Part shown: positions 8,977 through 17,077 of the stretch, one piece after another
Layout of the letters: each line of letters starts with the position of its first letter
How positions within the stretch are numbered: position 1 is the first letter of the stretch
NCBI RefSeq assembly: GCF_004682055.1
Contig: NZ_QUZU01000009.1
Span: forward strand, 62,001-126,000
Reading direction: 5' to 3'
DNA length: 64,000 nt
Origin: Pseudomonas kairouanensis
Lineage (GTDB): Bacteria > Pseudomonadota > Gammaproteobacteria > Pseudomonadales > Pseudomonadaceae
The notes under the pieces: generated by a model
Told to the model about the DNA's origin: nothing
The model's input: only the letters and a program-made list of their open reading frames with translations
The model's database searches: none
Made by a program: the position numbers and the translations under genes

Positions 8977-10755
8977 ATGGCTGATTACAAAGCGCCGCTG
9001 CGTGATATGCGCTTCGTCCTCAACGAAGTGTTTGAGGTCGCCAAGACTTGGGCCCAATTGCCGGCATTGGCAGACAGCGTTGACGCCGAAACCGTAGAAG
9101 CGATCCTCGAAGAAGCCGGCAAGGTCACCGCCAAGTCCATCGCGCCAATCAGCCGTGGCGGCGATGAGCAGGGTTGCCGTTGGGATGACACGGCGGTGTT
9201 TACCCCCGATGGTTATCCACAGGCCTATAAAACCTACGCCGAAGGTGGCTGGGTGGGTGTAGGCGGTGATCCGGCCTTTGGCGGCATGGGCATGCCCAAG
9301 GCGGTGTCGGCCCAGGTCGAGGAGATGATCAACTCGTCGAGCCTGGCGTTTGGCCTGTACCCGATGCTGACCTCCGGCGCCTGTGTATCGATCAACACCC
9401 ACGCCAGTGAAGAACTCAAGGCGGCTTACCTGCCGAAGATGTATTCCGGCGAGTGGGCCGGTTCCATGTGCCTGACCGAGGCCCATGCCGGTACCGACCT
9501 GGGGATTATCCGCACCAAGGCCGAGCCACAGGCGGATGGTTCCTACACGATCAGCGGGACCAAGATCTTTATCACCGGTGGCGAGCACGACCTCACCGAC
9601 AACATCATCCACCTGGTACTGGCCAAGCTGCCAGACGCGCCGGCGGGTCCCAAGGGCATCTCGTTGTTCCTGGTGCCGAAGTTCATGGTCAATGCCGATG
9701 GCAGCCTGGGCGCGCGCAACCTGGTGAGCTGTGGCTCCATCGAACACAAGATGGGCATCCAGGCGTCCGCGACCTGCGTGATGAACTTTGACGCGGCCGT
9801 GGGTTACCTGGTGGGCGAGCCCAACCGTGGTTTGGCGGCGATGTTTACCATGATGAACTACGAGCGCCTCGGTGTAGGCATCCAGGGCCTGGCGTCCGGC
9901 GAGCGCTCTTACCAGAACGCGATTGAATACGCCCGTGACCGTTTGCAAAGCCGCTCGCCCTTGGGCGCCCAGGCCAAGGACAAGGTCGCTGACCCGATCA
10001 TCGTCCATCCGGATGTGCGGCGCATGCTGCTGACCATGAAGGCCGCGAACGAAGGCGGCCGTGCATTTTCTACCTATGTGGCCACCCAGCTGGATATCGC
10101 CAAGTTCAGCGATGATGCCGCCGCCCGTGAGCGTGCAGACAACTTGGTGGCCTTGCTGACGCCGGTGGCCAAGGCTTTCTTGAGCGACCTGGGCCTGGAA
10201 ACCACGGTACTGGGCCAGCAGGTGTTCGGTGGCCACGGTTACATTCGTGAGTGGGGCCAGGAGCAGTTGGTGCGTGATGTGCGCATCACGCAGATCTACG
10301 AAGGTACCAACGGCATTCAGGCGCTGGACCTGATGGGTCGCAAGATCGTCGGCAGTGGCGGGGCGTTCTACACCCTGTTCGCCGATGAGATCCGCCAGTT
10401 CATTGCGTCGACCGGTGCCGAACTGGCCGAGTTCACCAAACCGTTGAGCGCTGCGGTAGACAACCTGGACGAATTGACCGCCTGGGTACTGGACCGTGCC
10501 AAGAGCAACCCGAATGAAATCGGTGCGGCGTCGGTGGAGTATTTGCATGCATTTGGATACATGGCGTACGCCTACATGTGGGCGCGCATGGCCAAGGCAG
10601 CGTTGGGCAAAGAGGCCGAGGAAGACTTCTACGCCAGCAAGCTGGGCACGGCACGTTTCTACTTTGCCCGCCTGCTGCCGCGTATTGACTCGCTGAGTGC
10701 CTCGGTCAAAGCCGGTAGCGAATCGCTGTTCCTTCTGGATGAAGCACTGTTCTAA
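8977..10755 (+). CDS. Acyl-CoA dehydrogenase, about 600-residue type (third paralogue)
   Basis: This is a 592-residue member of the same family, the most diverged of the three. It keeps [13 protein letters not shown] at the start, CLTEAHAGTDLG for cofactor contact and IYEGTNGIQALDLMGRK with Glu442 as probable base. By position it corresponds to P. aeruginosa PA0508 (FadE2 in the literature). A 120-base gap with its own possible promoter separates it from the preceding gene. The terminator at 10941 lies downstream and would also serve the convergent LysR gene. Confidence 0.91.
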   Translation: MADYKAPLRDMRFVLNEVFEVAKTWAQLPALADSVDAETVEAILEEAGKVTAKSIAPISRGGDEQGCRWDDTAVFTPDGYPQAYKTYAEGGWVGVGGDPAFGGMGMPKAVSAQVEEMINSSSLAFGLYPMLTSGACVSINTHASEELKAAYLPKMYSGEWAGSMCLTEAHAGTDLGIIRTKAEPQADGSYTISGTKIFITGGEHDLTDNIIHLVLAKLPDAPAGPKGISLFLVPKFMVNADGSLGARNLVSCGSIEHKMGIQASATCVMNFDAAVGYLVGEPNRGLAAMFTMMNYERLGVGIQGLASGERSYQNAIEYARDRLQSRSPLGAQAKDKVADPIIVHPDVRRMLLTMKAANEGGRAFSTYVATQLDIAKFSDDAAARERADNLVALLTPVAKAFLSDLGLETTVLGQQVFGGHGYIREWGQEQLVRDVRITQIYEGTNGIQALDLMGRKIVGSGGAFYTLFADEIRQFIASTGAELAEFTKPLSAAVDNLDELTAWVLDRAKSNPNEIGAASVEYLHAFGYMAYAYMWARMAKAALGKEAEEDFYASKLGTARFYFARLLPRIDSLSASVKAGSESLFLLDEALF

Positions 10756-10940
10756 GGAGGTCGAGGGCGTGTAAGCATTCTCTTACATGACGTGCTGCTA
10801 TTCGTCCTCTATCGCCAAATTGGATCCACAGATAATCTACTTCACATGGACGTCGCGCAGGAAGCGCAAAGCAACAACACGGACACGTAGGATTCTGCCA
10901 GGACGGCGGAGTGAAATGGATGTCAGGGAAACAGTCTGCA

Positions 10941-10966
10941 AAGCCCCGCTTCGGCGGGGTTTTCTT
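10941..10966. terminator. Terminator between convergent genes
   Basis: AAGCCCCGCTTCGGCGGGGTTTT is a strong GC stem with a TTCG tetraloop followed by T residues. It lies between the dehydrogenase end and the convergent LysR gene. Confidence 0.9.
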
Positions 10967-10981
10967 TTGCCCGCGAAAAAG

Positions 10982-11881
10982 TCAGGCGGGGGCCTGCGGG
11001 GCGTTCATCACGTCTTCGAGCAAGGTTCGCAGCAACGTCACCGTTGCCTGCTGGCGCTGCACATCGCGGCATACCAAGCCCACTTTGAGTGGCACCCTGG
11101 GTTCACTCAAGGGTTTCCACAGCAGCAGCTGGCTGTTGTGTTCGTCCTGAGAGCGTCCTGGCAGCACCGTGGCCAGCTTGGTGTGGGGCAGGCTGTCGAG
11201 AATCCCCACCATGGTATTCAACTCCGCCTGCACTTGCGGGCGTCGCCCCAGGTTGGACAGTTGACCCTGCCAGATCTGCCGGACCTGAAATTCCTCCCCC
11301 AGCAGCAACATCGGCAACTCGGCCGCCTGTTTCAGTGAGACCTTCTTGAATTCCCGCAGGGGATGATCCTCTGGGATGACGACTTTCAACTCATCTTCGT
11401 ACAACAGCACACCATGCAGCCCAGGCTGACGTGGCGGCAGATAACTGATGCCGATATCCAGCGAACCGTTCAACAGTCGCCGCTCAATTTCAAGCCCAGT
11501 CAATTCGTAGATCTGTACCACTAGGTGCGGCTGGGCCTTGCGCACACGTTCCAGCATTTGCGGCACAAGGCTGGTGTGCACGGTTTGCAGCACGCCGATC
11601 GCCAAGGTACGCATGGCTTGACCCTTGAAGTTGCGCAGTGCTTCCACCGCGTGCTGCAGGCCATCGATCAGCGGCAGGGCGTGGTTGTACAGCGTATGCG
11701 CCGCCAGGGTGGGCAGCAGGCGTTTGCTGCTGCGCTCGAACAGGCTCACGTCCAGGTTCTGTTCCAGCTGACGAATCTGCTGGGACAGTGCCGGTTGAGA
11801 GATCGAGAGGCGCTCGGCGGCACGGCCGACGTGGCCTTCTTCATACACCGCGACGAAATAACGCAGTTGCTTGAAATCCAT
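10982..11881 (-). CDS. LysR-family regulator next to the PQQ-linked aminotransferase (PqqH-like)
   Basis: A 299-residue LysR-type regulator. The N-terminal winged HTH is MDFKQLRYFVAVYEEGHVGR followed by the recognition helix SISQPALSQQIRQLE; the rest is the co-inducer domain. It is transcribed away from the class III aminotransferase at 12091, so that gene is the natural target. In P. fluorescens B16 a LysR gene and an aminotransferase gene near pqqABCDEF were named pqqH and pqqI. This pair may be the same, but I cannot confirm it without alignment. The inducer is unknown. Confidence 0.85.
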   Translation of the reverse strand: MDFKQLRYFVAVYEEGHVGRAAERLSISQPALSQQIRQLEQNLDVSLFERSSKRLLPTLAAHTLYNHALPLIDGLQHAVEALRNFKGQAMRTLAIGVLQTVHTSLVPQMLERVRKAQPHLVVQIYELTGLEIERRLLNGSLDIGISYLPPRQPGLHGVLLYEDELKVVIPEDHPLREFKKVSLKQAAELPMLLLGEEFQVRQIWQGQLSNLGRRPQVQAELNTMVGILDSLPHTKLATVLPGRSQDEHNSQLLLWKPLSEPRVPLKVGLVCRDVQRQQATVTLLRTLLEDVMNAPQAPA

Positions 11882-11983
11882 AAGACTTACTTATCGAAAA
11901 TGCTGGAAAATCGAAATGGCCGTTGGCCCCCGAGGCGCCTAGTCTAGCGCCTATTCGCAGGGCTTACAGGGCCGGATCGGGCA

Positions 11984-12094
11984 ATGAACAGCGTTTATCT
12001 TGATAGCGTTTACATAGGCAAGGCAAAAAACCTCAAGGCCGCATTGGCCCGTCGCAGTGACCAAGGTCCGGTTGCTATTGGGGGGCAGATGTGA
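11984..12094 (+). CDS. Small ORF (36 codons) coupled to the aminotransferase
   Basis: An ATG at 11984 opens 36 codons beginning MNSVYLDSVYIGKAK and ending ATG-TGA, where the stop overlaps the GTG start of the next gene as GTGA. The arrangement is typical of a leader peptide or a small coupled gene. No similarity is recognised, and the SD (GGATCGGG) is only moderate. It may be a real product or only a coupling device. Confidence 0.4.
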   Translation: MNSVYLDSVYIGKAKNLKAALARRSDQGPVAIGGQM

Positions 12095-13353
12095 ATCTGT
12101 TCCGTCGCCCCGCGCCGAGCCTGGACGATCTGATTCTGGAGCCGTTCAGCAATAACCCTTCCAGCGAATCCCTGATGCCCTCCGTGGCGCGGCCGCCCCA
12201 AGTCTTCGTACGCGGCCAGGGCTCCTGGCTGTGGGACAGCGATGAGCGTGCCTACCTCGATTTCAGCCAAGGCAACGCTGCCAATAGCCTCGGCCACAGC
12301 CCGCAGGTCTTGATCAAAGCCCTGGCCGATCAAACCCAGGCGCTGATCAACCCTGGTAATGGCCTGTATAACCGCGCTCAACTCAACCTCGCCGAACGCC
12401 TGTGCCATCGCACCGGCAGCGACCAGGTCTACTTGCTCAACAGCGGCGCGGAAGCCTGTGAAGCCGCGATCAAGTTGGCGCGCAAGTGGGGCCAGCTGTA
12501 TCGCGGCGGTGCCTACCGCATCATCAGTGCCAGTGCCGGTAACCATGGCCGCAGTTTTGCGGCGATGTCCGCGTCGGCGGGGGGGCCGCAAAACCGCTTT
12601 GAACCGCAATTGCCGGGCTTCAGCCATGTGCCGTTCAACGACCTGCCGGCTTTGCACGCCGCCGTCGATGCGCAAACCGTCGCCATTCTGCTCGAACCTA
12701 TCCAGGGCGGAGCCGGCGTGATACCTGCGACCGAGCACTACCTCAAAGGGGTTGAGCGCCTATGTCGCGAACTGGGCATCCTGCTGATCCTCGATGAAGT
12801 GCAAACCGGCATCGGCCGTTGCGGCACCTTGCTCGCCGAACAGCAGTACGGCGTACGCGCCGACATCATCACCCTCGGCAAAGGCCTGGGCGGCGGCGTG
12901 CCGTTGGCGGCGCTGCTGGCGCGGGGCAAGGCCTGCTGTTTCGAAGTGGGGGAACTGGAAGGTACCCATCATGGCAATGCGCTGATGGCCTCGGCGGGCC
13001 TGGCGGTGCTCGATACCGTTCTGGAGAAAGGCTTTCTGGAACATGTGCGCGAATCCGGTCTGTACCTGGGCGAAGGCCTCGCCCGCCTGGCGTACCGCTA
13101 TGACCATGGCCAACTGCGCGGCCACGGCCTGATGTGGGGCCTGACACTGTCGGATGATTCTGCCGATGCCGTGGTAAAGGCGGCGCTGCATGAAGGCCTG
13201 ATCCTCAACGCCCCTCAACCCAACTGCCTGCGTTTCACTCCGGCGCTGACGGTGAGCAAAAGCAATATCGACGAAATGCTCCTGCGCCTGGCCCGTGCCT
13301 TCTCGCGGGTGCGCACCGCGCAACTGCAATGCCGCAAGGGCATCGCTGTTTAA
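12091..13353 (+). CDS. Class III aminotransferase (acetylornithine aminotransferase-like, PqqI-like)
   Basis: A PLP enzyme of the acetylornithine/ornithine aminotransferase fold, 420 residues. LNSGAEACEAAIKLAR binds phosphate, ILDEVQTGIGR is the family signature, and TLGKGLGGGVPLAALL carries the PLP lysine. The start is GTG at 12091, overlapping a small upstream ORF. It lies between a divergent LysR gene and the PQQ operon, which suggests a role in or near PQQ production in this group, as proposed for pqqI in P. fluorescens B16. It may also be a housekeeping ArgD paralogue; the substrate is not readable. Confidence 0.87.
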   Translation: MNLFRRPAPSLDDLILEPFSNNPSSESLMPSVARPPQVFVRGQGSWLWDSDERAYLDFSQGNAANSLGHSPQVLIKALADQTQALINPGNGLYNRAQLNLAERLCHRTGSDQVYLLNSGAEACEAAIKLARKWGQLYRGGAYRIISASAGNHGRSFAAMSASAGGPQNRFEPQLPGFSHVPFNDLPALHAAVDAQTVAILLEPIQGGAGVIPATEHYLKGVERLCRELGILLILDEVQTGIGRCGTLLAEQQYGVRADIITLGKGLGGGVPLAALLARGKACCFEVGELEGTHHGNALMASAGLAVLDTVLEKGFLEHVRESGLYLGEGLARLAYRYDHGQLRGHGLMWGLTLSDDSADAVVKAALHEGLILNAPQPNCLRFTPALTVSKSNIDEMLLRLARAFSRVRTAQLQCRKGIAV

Positions 13354-13388
13354 CCCTTATTTTCTGAACCGTCTCGCGGTATACGCGG

Positions 13389-13427
13389 CGCCTCCGGCCT
13401 GATTTTTTTGGCTGGGGGCGTTTTTTT
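13389..13427 (+). terminator. Probable terminator after the aminotransferase
   Basis: CGCCTCCGGCC and GGCTGGGGGCG form an imperfect stem with a T-rich loop, followed by seven T residues. Confidence 0.6.
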
Positions 13428-13536
13428 GTGGGTGCAACAACGGATGGCCTTACGCCAGATTCCACTGAACCCTCACGAACCCCCAAGGTCGATTAGCTAC
13501 ACGGCTCACACGAGCCGATTTTCTGGAGCTGAACCC

Positions 13537-13695
13537 ATGGATTTCATTCGTATCATCATCGCCATTCTGTTGCCGCCACTGGGTGTGTTCCTGCAAGTGG
13601 GTTTCGCCGGCGCGTTCTGGCTGAACATCCTGCTGACCCTGTGCGGCTACATCCCCGGCATCGTGCACGCGGTGTACATCATCGCCAAGCGATGA
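13537..13695 (+). CDS. Pmp3/YqaE-family membrane peptide
   Basis: A 52-residue protein with two hydrophobic helices and the Pmp3/UPF0057 signature: IIIAILLPPLGVFLQVG in the first helix, then LTLCGYIPGIVHAVYII in the second. Members sit in the inner membrane and respond to salt, cold or membrane stress. The ATG at 13537 follows TGGAG at good spacing; longer in-frame starts lack a ribosome site. It ends 5 bases before the convergent pqqE stop. Confidence 0.9.
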   Translation: MDFIRIIIAILLPPLGVFLQVGFAGAFWLNILLTLCGYIPGIVHAVYIIAKR

Positions 13696-13700
13696 GGCTG

Positions 13701-14852
13701 TCAGCCTTTTGCGATGAGCCGTGAGTTGCGCTCATTGCGAAAGGCCAGTTGCTCGATGGTCTGGGTGGCGTGCTCGGCTTCTTCCCGTGCCTGAAGGATG
13801 ATGCCGTGCTGCTCAGACTTGCTGCACACCGGGTCGGCATTGCTCGCATCCCCTGTGAGCATGAACGCCTGGCAACGGCAGCCGCCGAAGTCCTTTTCTT
13901 TTTCATCGCATGAACGGCACGGCTCGGGCATCCAGTCGTAGCCGCGAAAGCGGTTGAAGCCGAAGGAGTCGTACCAGATGTGCTGCATGCTGTGGTCGCG
14001 CACATTGGGAAATTGCACCGGCATCTGTCGGGCGCCGTGACAGGGCAGGGCGGTGCCGTCTGGCGTTACTGTCAGAAAGATGCTGCCCCAGCCGTTCATA
14101 CAGGCTTTGGGACGTTCCTCGTAGTAGTCCGGAGTGACGAAGATCAGCTTGCACGGGTGGCCTTCGGCTTCCAGCTTGGCGCGGTATTCGTTGGTGATGC
14201 GTTCGGCGCGTACCAACTGTTCTTTGGTCGGCAGCAGCCCCACGCGGTTGAGCTGCGCCCAGCCGTAGAACTGGCAGGTGGCGAGCTCAACAAAGTCCGC
14301 CTCCAGGGCGATGCATAGCTCGATGATGCGGTCGATCTTGTCGATATTGTGCCGATGGGTGACAAAGTTCAGCACCATCGGGTAGCCGTGGGCCTTTACC
14401 GCACGAGCCATTTCCAACTTTTGCGCGAAGGCTTTTTTCGAACCGGCCAGCAGGTTGTTCACCTGCTCGTCGCTGGCCTGGAAGCTGATCTGGATATGGT
14501 CCAGGCCGGCTTTTTTAAAGTCGCTGATCTTCTGCTCGGTCAGGCCTATGCCTGAGGTGATCAGGTTGGTGTAGAACCCCAGCTTGCGCGCTTCGGCGAT
14601 CAGTTCGGCGAGGTCCTGGCGCACCAGGGGCTCGCCGCCGGAAAAACCCAATTGCGCGGCGCCCATTTCCCGGGCCTCGCGAAACACCTTGAACCACTGC
14701 TCGGTACTCAGCTCCTTGCCCTGCTCGGCAAAATCCAGCGGGTTGGAGCAATACGGGCATTGTAACGGGCAGCGGTAGGTCAGCTCGGCGAGCAGCCACA
14801 ACGGCAAGCCAACCGGCGGTTTTTCAGGCAAGGGTAATCCAGTGCTCTGCAC
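13701..14852 (-). CDS. pqqE: PQQ biosynthesis radical SAM enzyme PqqE
   Basis: PqqE is the radical SAM enzyme that makes the C-C bond between the conserved Glu and Tyr of PqqA while PqqD holds the peptide. The SAM-cluster cysteines are C28, C32 and C35 in [10 protein letters not shown], and a C-terminal cysteine group ([18 protein letters not shown]) fits the auxiliary clusters. I place the start at GTG 14852, inside pqqD, because GGAGGT lies 5 bases upstream; this gives 383 residues, the family length. A longer in-frame ATG at 14945 would run deep into pqqD and looks wrong. Confidence 0.93.
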   Translation of the reverse strand: MQSTGLPLPEKPPVGLPLWLLAELTYRCPLQCPYCSNPLDFAEQGKELSTEQWFKVFREAREMGAAQLGFSGGEPLVRQDLAELIAEARKLGFYTNLITSGIGLTEQKISDFKKAGLDHIQISFQASDEQVNNLLAGSKKAFAQKLEMARAVKAHGYPMVLNFVTHRHNIDKIDRIIELCIALEADFVELATCQFYGWAQLNRVGLLPTKEQLVRAERITNEYRAKLEAEGHPCKLIFVTPDYYEERPKACMNGWGSIFLTVTPDGTALPCHGARQMPVQFPNVRDHSMQHIWYDSFGFNRFRGYDWMPEPCRSCDEKEKDFGGCRCQAFMLTGDASNADPVCSKSEQHGIILQAREEAEHATQTIEQLAFRNERNSRLIAKG

Positions 14853-15099
14853 GGGCGACCTCCATGAACTGCTCGATGTCGTCACCCAACTCGGGTACGC
14901 CGGGGAACTGCTTGTCCAGCTCGGCAATGATCGCGGCAACATCACGCTCGCCGTCGATCAACCCGCCGATCAGGGCGGCGCTGTCGTTGAGCTTGATCAT
15001 GCCCTCGGGGTAGAGCAACACATGGCCCTTCTGCGCCGGTTCGTACTGGTAGCGATAGCCCTGGCGCCAGGTGGGTTTTTTGCTGCGATCAAAGCTCAT
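14824..15099 (-). CDS. pqqD: PQQ biosynthesis peptide chaperone PqqD
   Basis: PqqD binds PqqA and presents it to PqqE (a RiPP recognition element fold). It has 91 residues and the conserved core [20 protein letters not shown]. The start overlaps the pqqC stop by 4 bases, and its 3' end overlaps the start of pqqE by 29 bases, so the three are strongly coupled. Confidence 0.94.
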   Translation of the reverse strand: MSFDRSKKPTWRQGYRYQYEPAQKGHVLLYPEGMIKLNDSAALIGGLIDGERDVAAIIAELDKQFPGVPELGDDIEQFMEVARAEHWITLA

Positions 15100-15848
15100 A
15101 GGGGGATCCCTTTATGCCATACCCGCTGGTCGGTCACGCTGTGATAGGGCGGGCGTCTCAATTCGTAGGCCATGCTCATGGCGTCCAGCATGCTCCACAA
15201 AATATCCAGTTTGAACTGGAGAATTTCCAGCATGCGCTCCTGGCCTTCGCGGGTGGTGTAGTGCTGCAAGGTGATCGCCAAACCGTGTTCCACGTCGCGA
15301 CGGGCCTGGCCCAGGCGGGTGCGGAAATACTCGTAGCCGGCGGGGTCGATCCACGGGTAATGCTGCGGCCAGCTGTCGAGGCGCGATTGGTGGATCTGCG
15401 GCGCAAACAGTTCGGTCAGCGAGCTGCTGGCGGCTTCTTGCCAGCTGGCGCGGCGGGCGAAGTTGACGTAGGCATCCACCGCAAAGCGTACGCCGGGCAG
15501 TACCAGTTCCTGGGAGCGCAGCTGGTCTGGGTCGAGGCCGACCGCTTGCCCCAGGCGCAGCCAGGCTTCGATACCGCCGTCTTCACCCGGCGCGCCGTCG
15601 TGGTCAAGCAGGCGTTGGATCCACTCGCGACGGATTTCCCGGTCCGGGCAGTTGGCCAGGATCGCGGCGTCCTTGAGCGGGATGTTCACCTGATAGTAGA
15701 AACGGTTAGCCACCCAGCCCTGGATCTGCTCACGGGTGGCGCGGCCTTGGTACATCGCCACATGGTACGGGTGATGGATATGGTAGAAGGCGCCCTTGGC
15801 ACGCAGGGCATGCTCGAATTCGTCACGCGTCAGCGGTGTGTCAGTCAT
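15096..15848 (-). CDS. pqqC: Pyrroloquinoline-quinone synthase PqqC
   Basis: PqqC is the cofactor-free oxidase that carries out the last ring closure and eight-electron oxidation to PQQ, using O2. It is a helical protein of the heme-oxygenase-like fold, 250 residues. Visible family segments are [17 protein letters not shown] near the N-terminus and [20 protein letters not shown]. It lies between pqqB and pqqD with an 11-base gap and a 4-base overlap. Confidence 0.95.
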   Translation of the reverse strand: MTDTPLTRDEFEHALRAKGAFYHIHHPYHVAMYQGRATREQIQGWVANRFYYQVNIPLKDAAILANCPDREIRREWIQRLLDHDGAPGEDGGIEAWLRLGQAVGLDPDQLRSQELVLPGVRFAVDAYVNFARRASWQEAASSSLTELFAPQIHQSRLDSWPQHYPWIDPAGYEYFRTRLGQARRDVEHGLAITLQHYTTREGQERMLEILQFKLDILWSMLDAMSMAYELRRPPYHSVTDQRVWHKGIPL

Positions 15849-15859
15849 CTCGTCTGCTC

Positions 15860-16771
15860 CTACAATTCAATGCTCATGCCGTCGTAAGCCACTTCGACAT
15901 TGCGCCGCACCAGTTCCGCTCGCTCGGGGGAGTCTTCATCGAGGATCGGGTTGGTGTTGTTGATGTGGATAAGCACTTTGCGTTGCTTGGGCAGTTGCTC
16001 CAGCACTTCGAGCATGCCGCCGGGGCCGTTTTGCGCCAGGTGGCCCATTTCGCGGCCGGTGCGGGTGCCGACGCCACGGCGCTGCATTTCATCGTCATCC
16101 CACATTGTGCCGTCCACCAGCAGGCAGTCGCTGCCGGCCATGATCTCCAGCAGCGGCGCGTCCACTTTGCCCAGGCCTGGGGCATAGAACAGTTTGCCGC
16201 CGGTGCGCAGGTCTTCGACGATCAGGCCGATATTGTCGCCCGGGTGCGGGTCGAAGCGGTGCGGCGAGTAGGGCGGTGCGGCGCTGCGCAATGGCAGTGG
16301 GGTGAAGCGCAGGTTGGGGCAGGCCGGCACGGTGAAGCTGGTATCCAGCTCGATGCGGTTCCAGGCCAGGCCGCCGTTCCAGTGGGTCAGCATGGTGAAC
16401 AGCGGAAAACCGGTGCTCAGGTCTTCGTGGACCATGTCGGTGCACCATACCTGGTGCGGGCAACCTTCGCGCAGGCTCAACAGGCCGGTGGTGTGGTCGA
16501 TCTGGCTGTCCATCAGGATGATGGCGCTGATACCCGTGTCACGCAGGGCGCGGCCCGGCTGCATCGGTGCAAAGCTTTGCAACTGTGCGCGAATATCCGG
16601 CGAGGCGTTGCACAGCACCCAATTCACGCCGTCTTCGGAGATCGCGATGGACGACTGGGTGCGCGCCTGGGCCCGCAGGCTCCCATCGCGAAAACCCGCG
16701 CAGTTCACGCAGTTGCAGTTCCACTGCGGGAAACCGCCGCCGGCGGCGGAACCTAGAATCTGGACAAACAT
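15860..16771 (-). CDS. pqqB: PQQ biosynthesis protein PqqB
   Basis: A metallo-beta-lactamase-fold protein of 303 residues. In the PQQ pathway it hydroxylates the Glu-Tyr-derived intermediate before PqqC acts (earlier it was proposed as a carrier). The start [19 protein letters not shown] at 16771 is the family start; an upstream in-frame ATG adds six residues. The variant metal-site segment [10 protein letters not shown] replaces the usual HxHxDH, as expected for PqqB. CNCVNC near the N-terminus is the conserved zinc site. Confidence 0.94.
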   Translation of the reverse strand: MFVQILGSAAGGGFPQWNCNCVNCAGFRDGSLRAQARTQSSIAISEDGVNWVLCNASPDIRAQLQSFAPMQPGRALRDTGISAIILMDSQIDHTTGLLSLREGCPHQVWCTDMVHEDLSTGFPLFTMLTHWNGGLAWNRIELDTSFTVPACPNLRFTPLPLRSAAPPYSPHRFDPHPGDNIGLIVEDLRTGGKLFYAPGLGKVDAPLLEIMAGSDCLLVDGTMWDDDEMQRRGVGTRTGREMGHLAQNGPGGMLEVLEQLPKQRKVLIHINNTNPILDEDSPERAELVRRNVEVAYDGMSIEL

Positions 16772-16788
16772 GGTCGCTCCATCAAGCA

Positions 16789-16828
16789 AAGCTCAAAAAC
16801 TAAAACGCCCCGGGCGGGCCGAGGCGTT
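16789..16828 (-). terminator. Attenuator-type terminator between pqqA and pqqB
   Basis: On the minus strand AACGCCTCGG and CCCGGGGCGTT form a stem of about 10 pairs, followed by TTTTAGTTTTTG. It lies after the pqqA stop and before pqqB. It would let most transcripts end after the precursor peptide gene, giving more PqqA than enzymes. Confidence 0.75.
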
Positions 16829-16843
16829 GTATTACCCAGCGGA

Positions 16844-16918
16844 TTAACGGCTGGCGAAGTACATGGTGACTTCGAAACCGATACGCAGATCAGTGTAAGC
16901 AGGTTTGGACCAGGTCAT
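16844..16918 (-). CDS. pqqA: PQQ precursor peptide PqqA
   Basis: This is the 24-residue peptide from which PQQ is cut. Glu16 and Tyr20 in the [10 protein letters not shown] end are the residues fused into the cofactor, with the required E-x3-Y spacing. The ATG at 16918 has AGGAG 8 bases upstream. An in-frame ATG at 16966, itself preceded by GGAGG, would give a 40-residue form. The gene lies between pqqF and pqqB, with a 160-base promoter region before it. Confidence 0.95.
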   Translation of the reverse strand: MTWSKPAYTDLRIGFEVTMYFASR

Positions 16919-17077
16919 ATTCTTACTCCTACGAAGGGATGGGACATTCACTACCAAGTAATACATTTAGTCCACCTCCAGTCGGAGATGTTCAGGTAGG
17001 TGCGTAGGAATAATACTCAGTTCTGGGCGAGTTAGCGCTGTCTGGGTGGAAAAAGCCTGTTACGGGGTTGGCAATGA

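Noticed and set aside
3900..10548. Long open frames on the minus strand opposite the acyl-CoA dehydrogenases (507, 445 and 557 codons)
   Set aside because: They are antisense shadows of high-GC genes whose products have clear domains; the mirrored proteins are His/Val/Gly-rich with no motifs.
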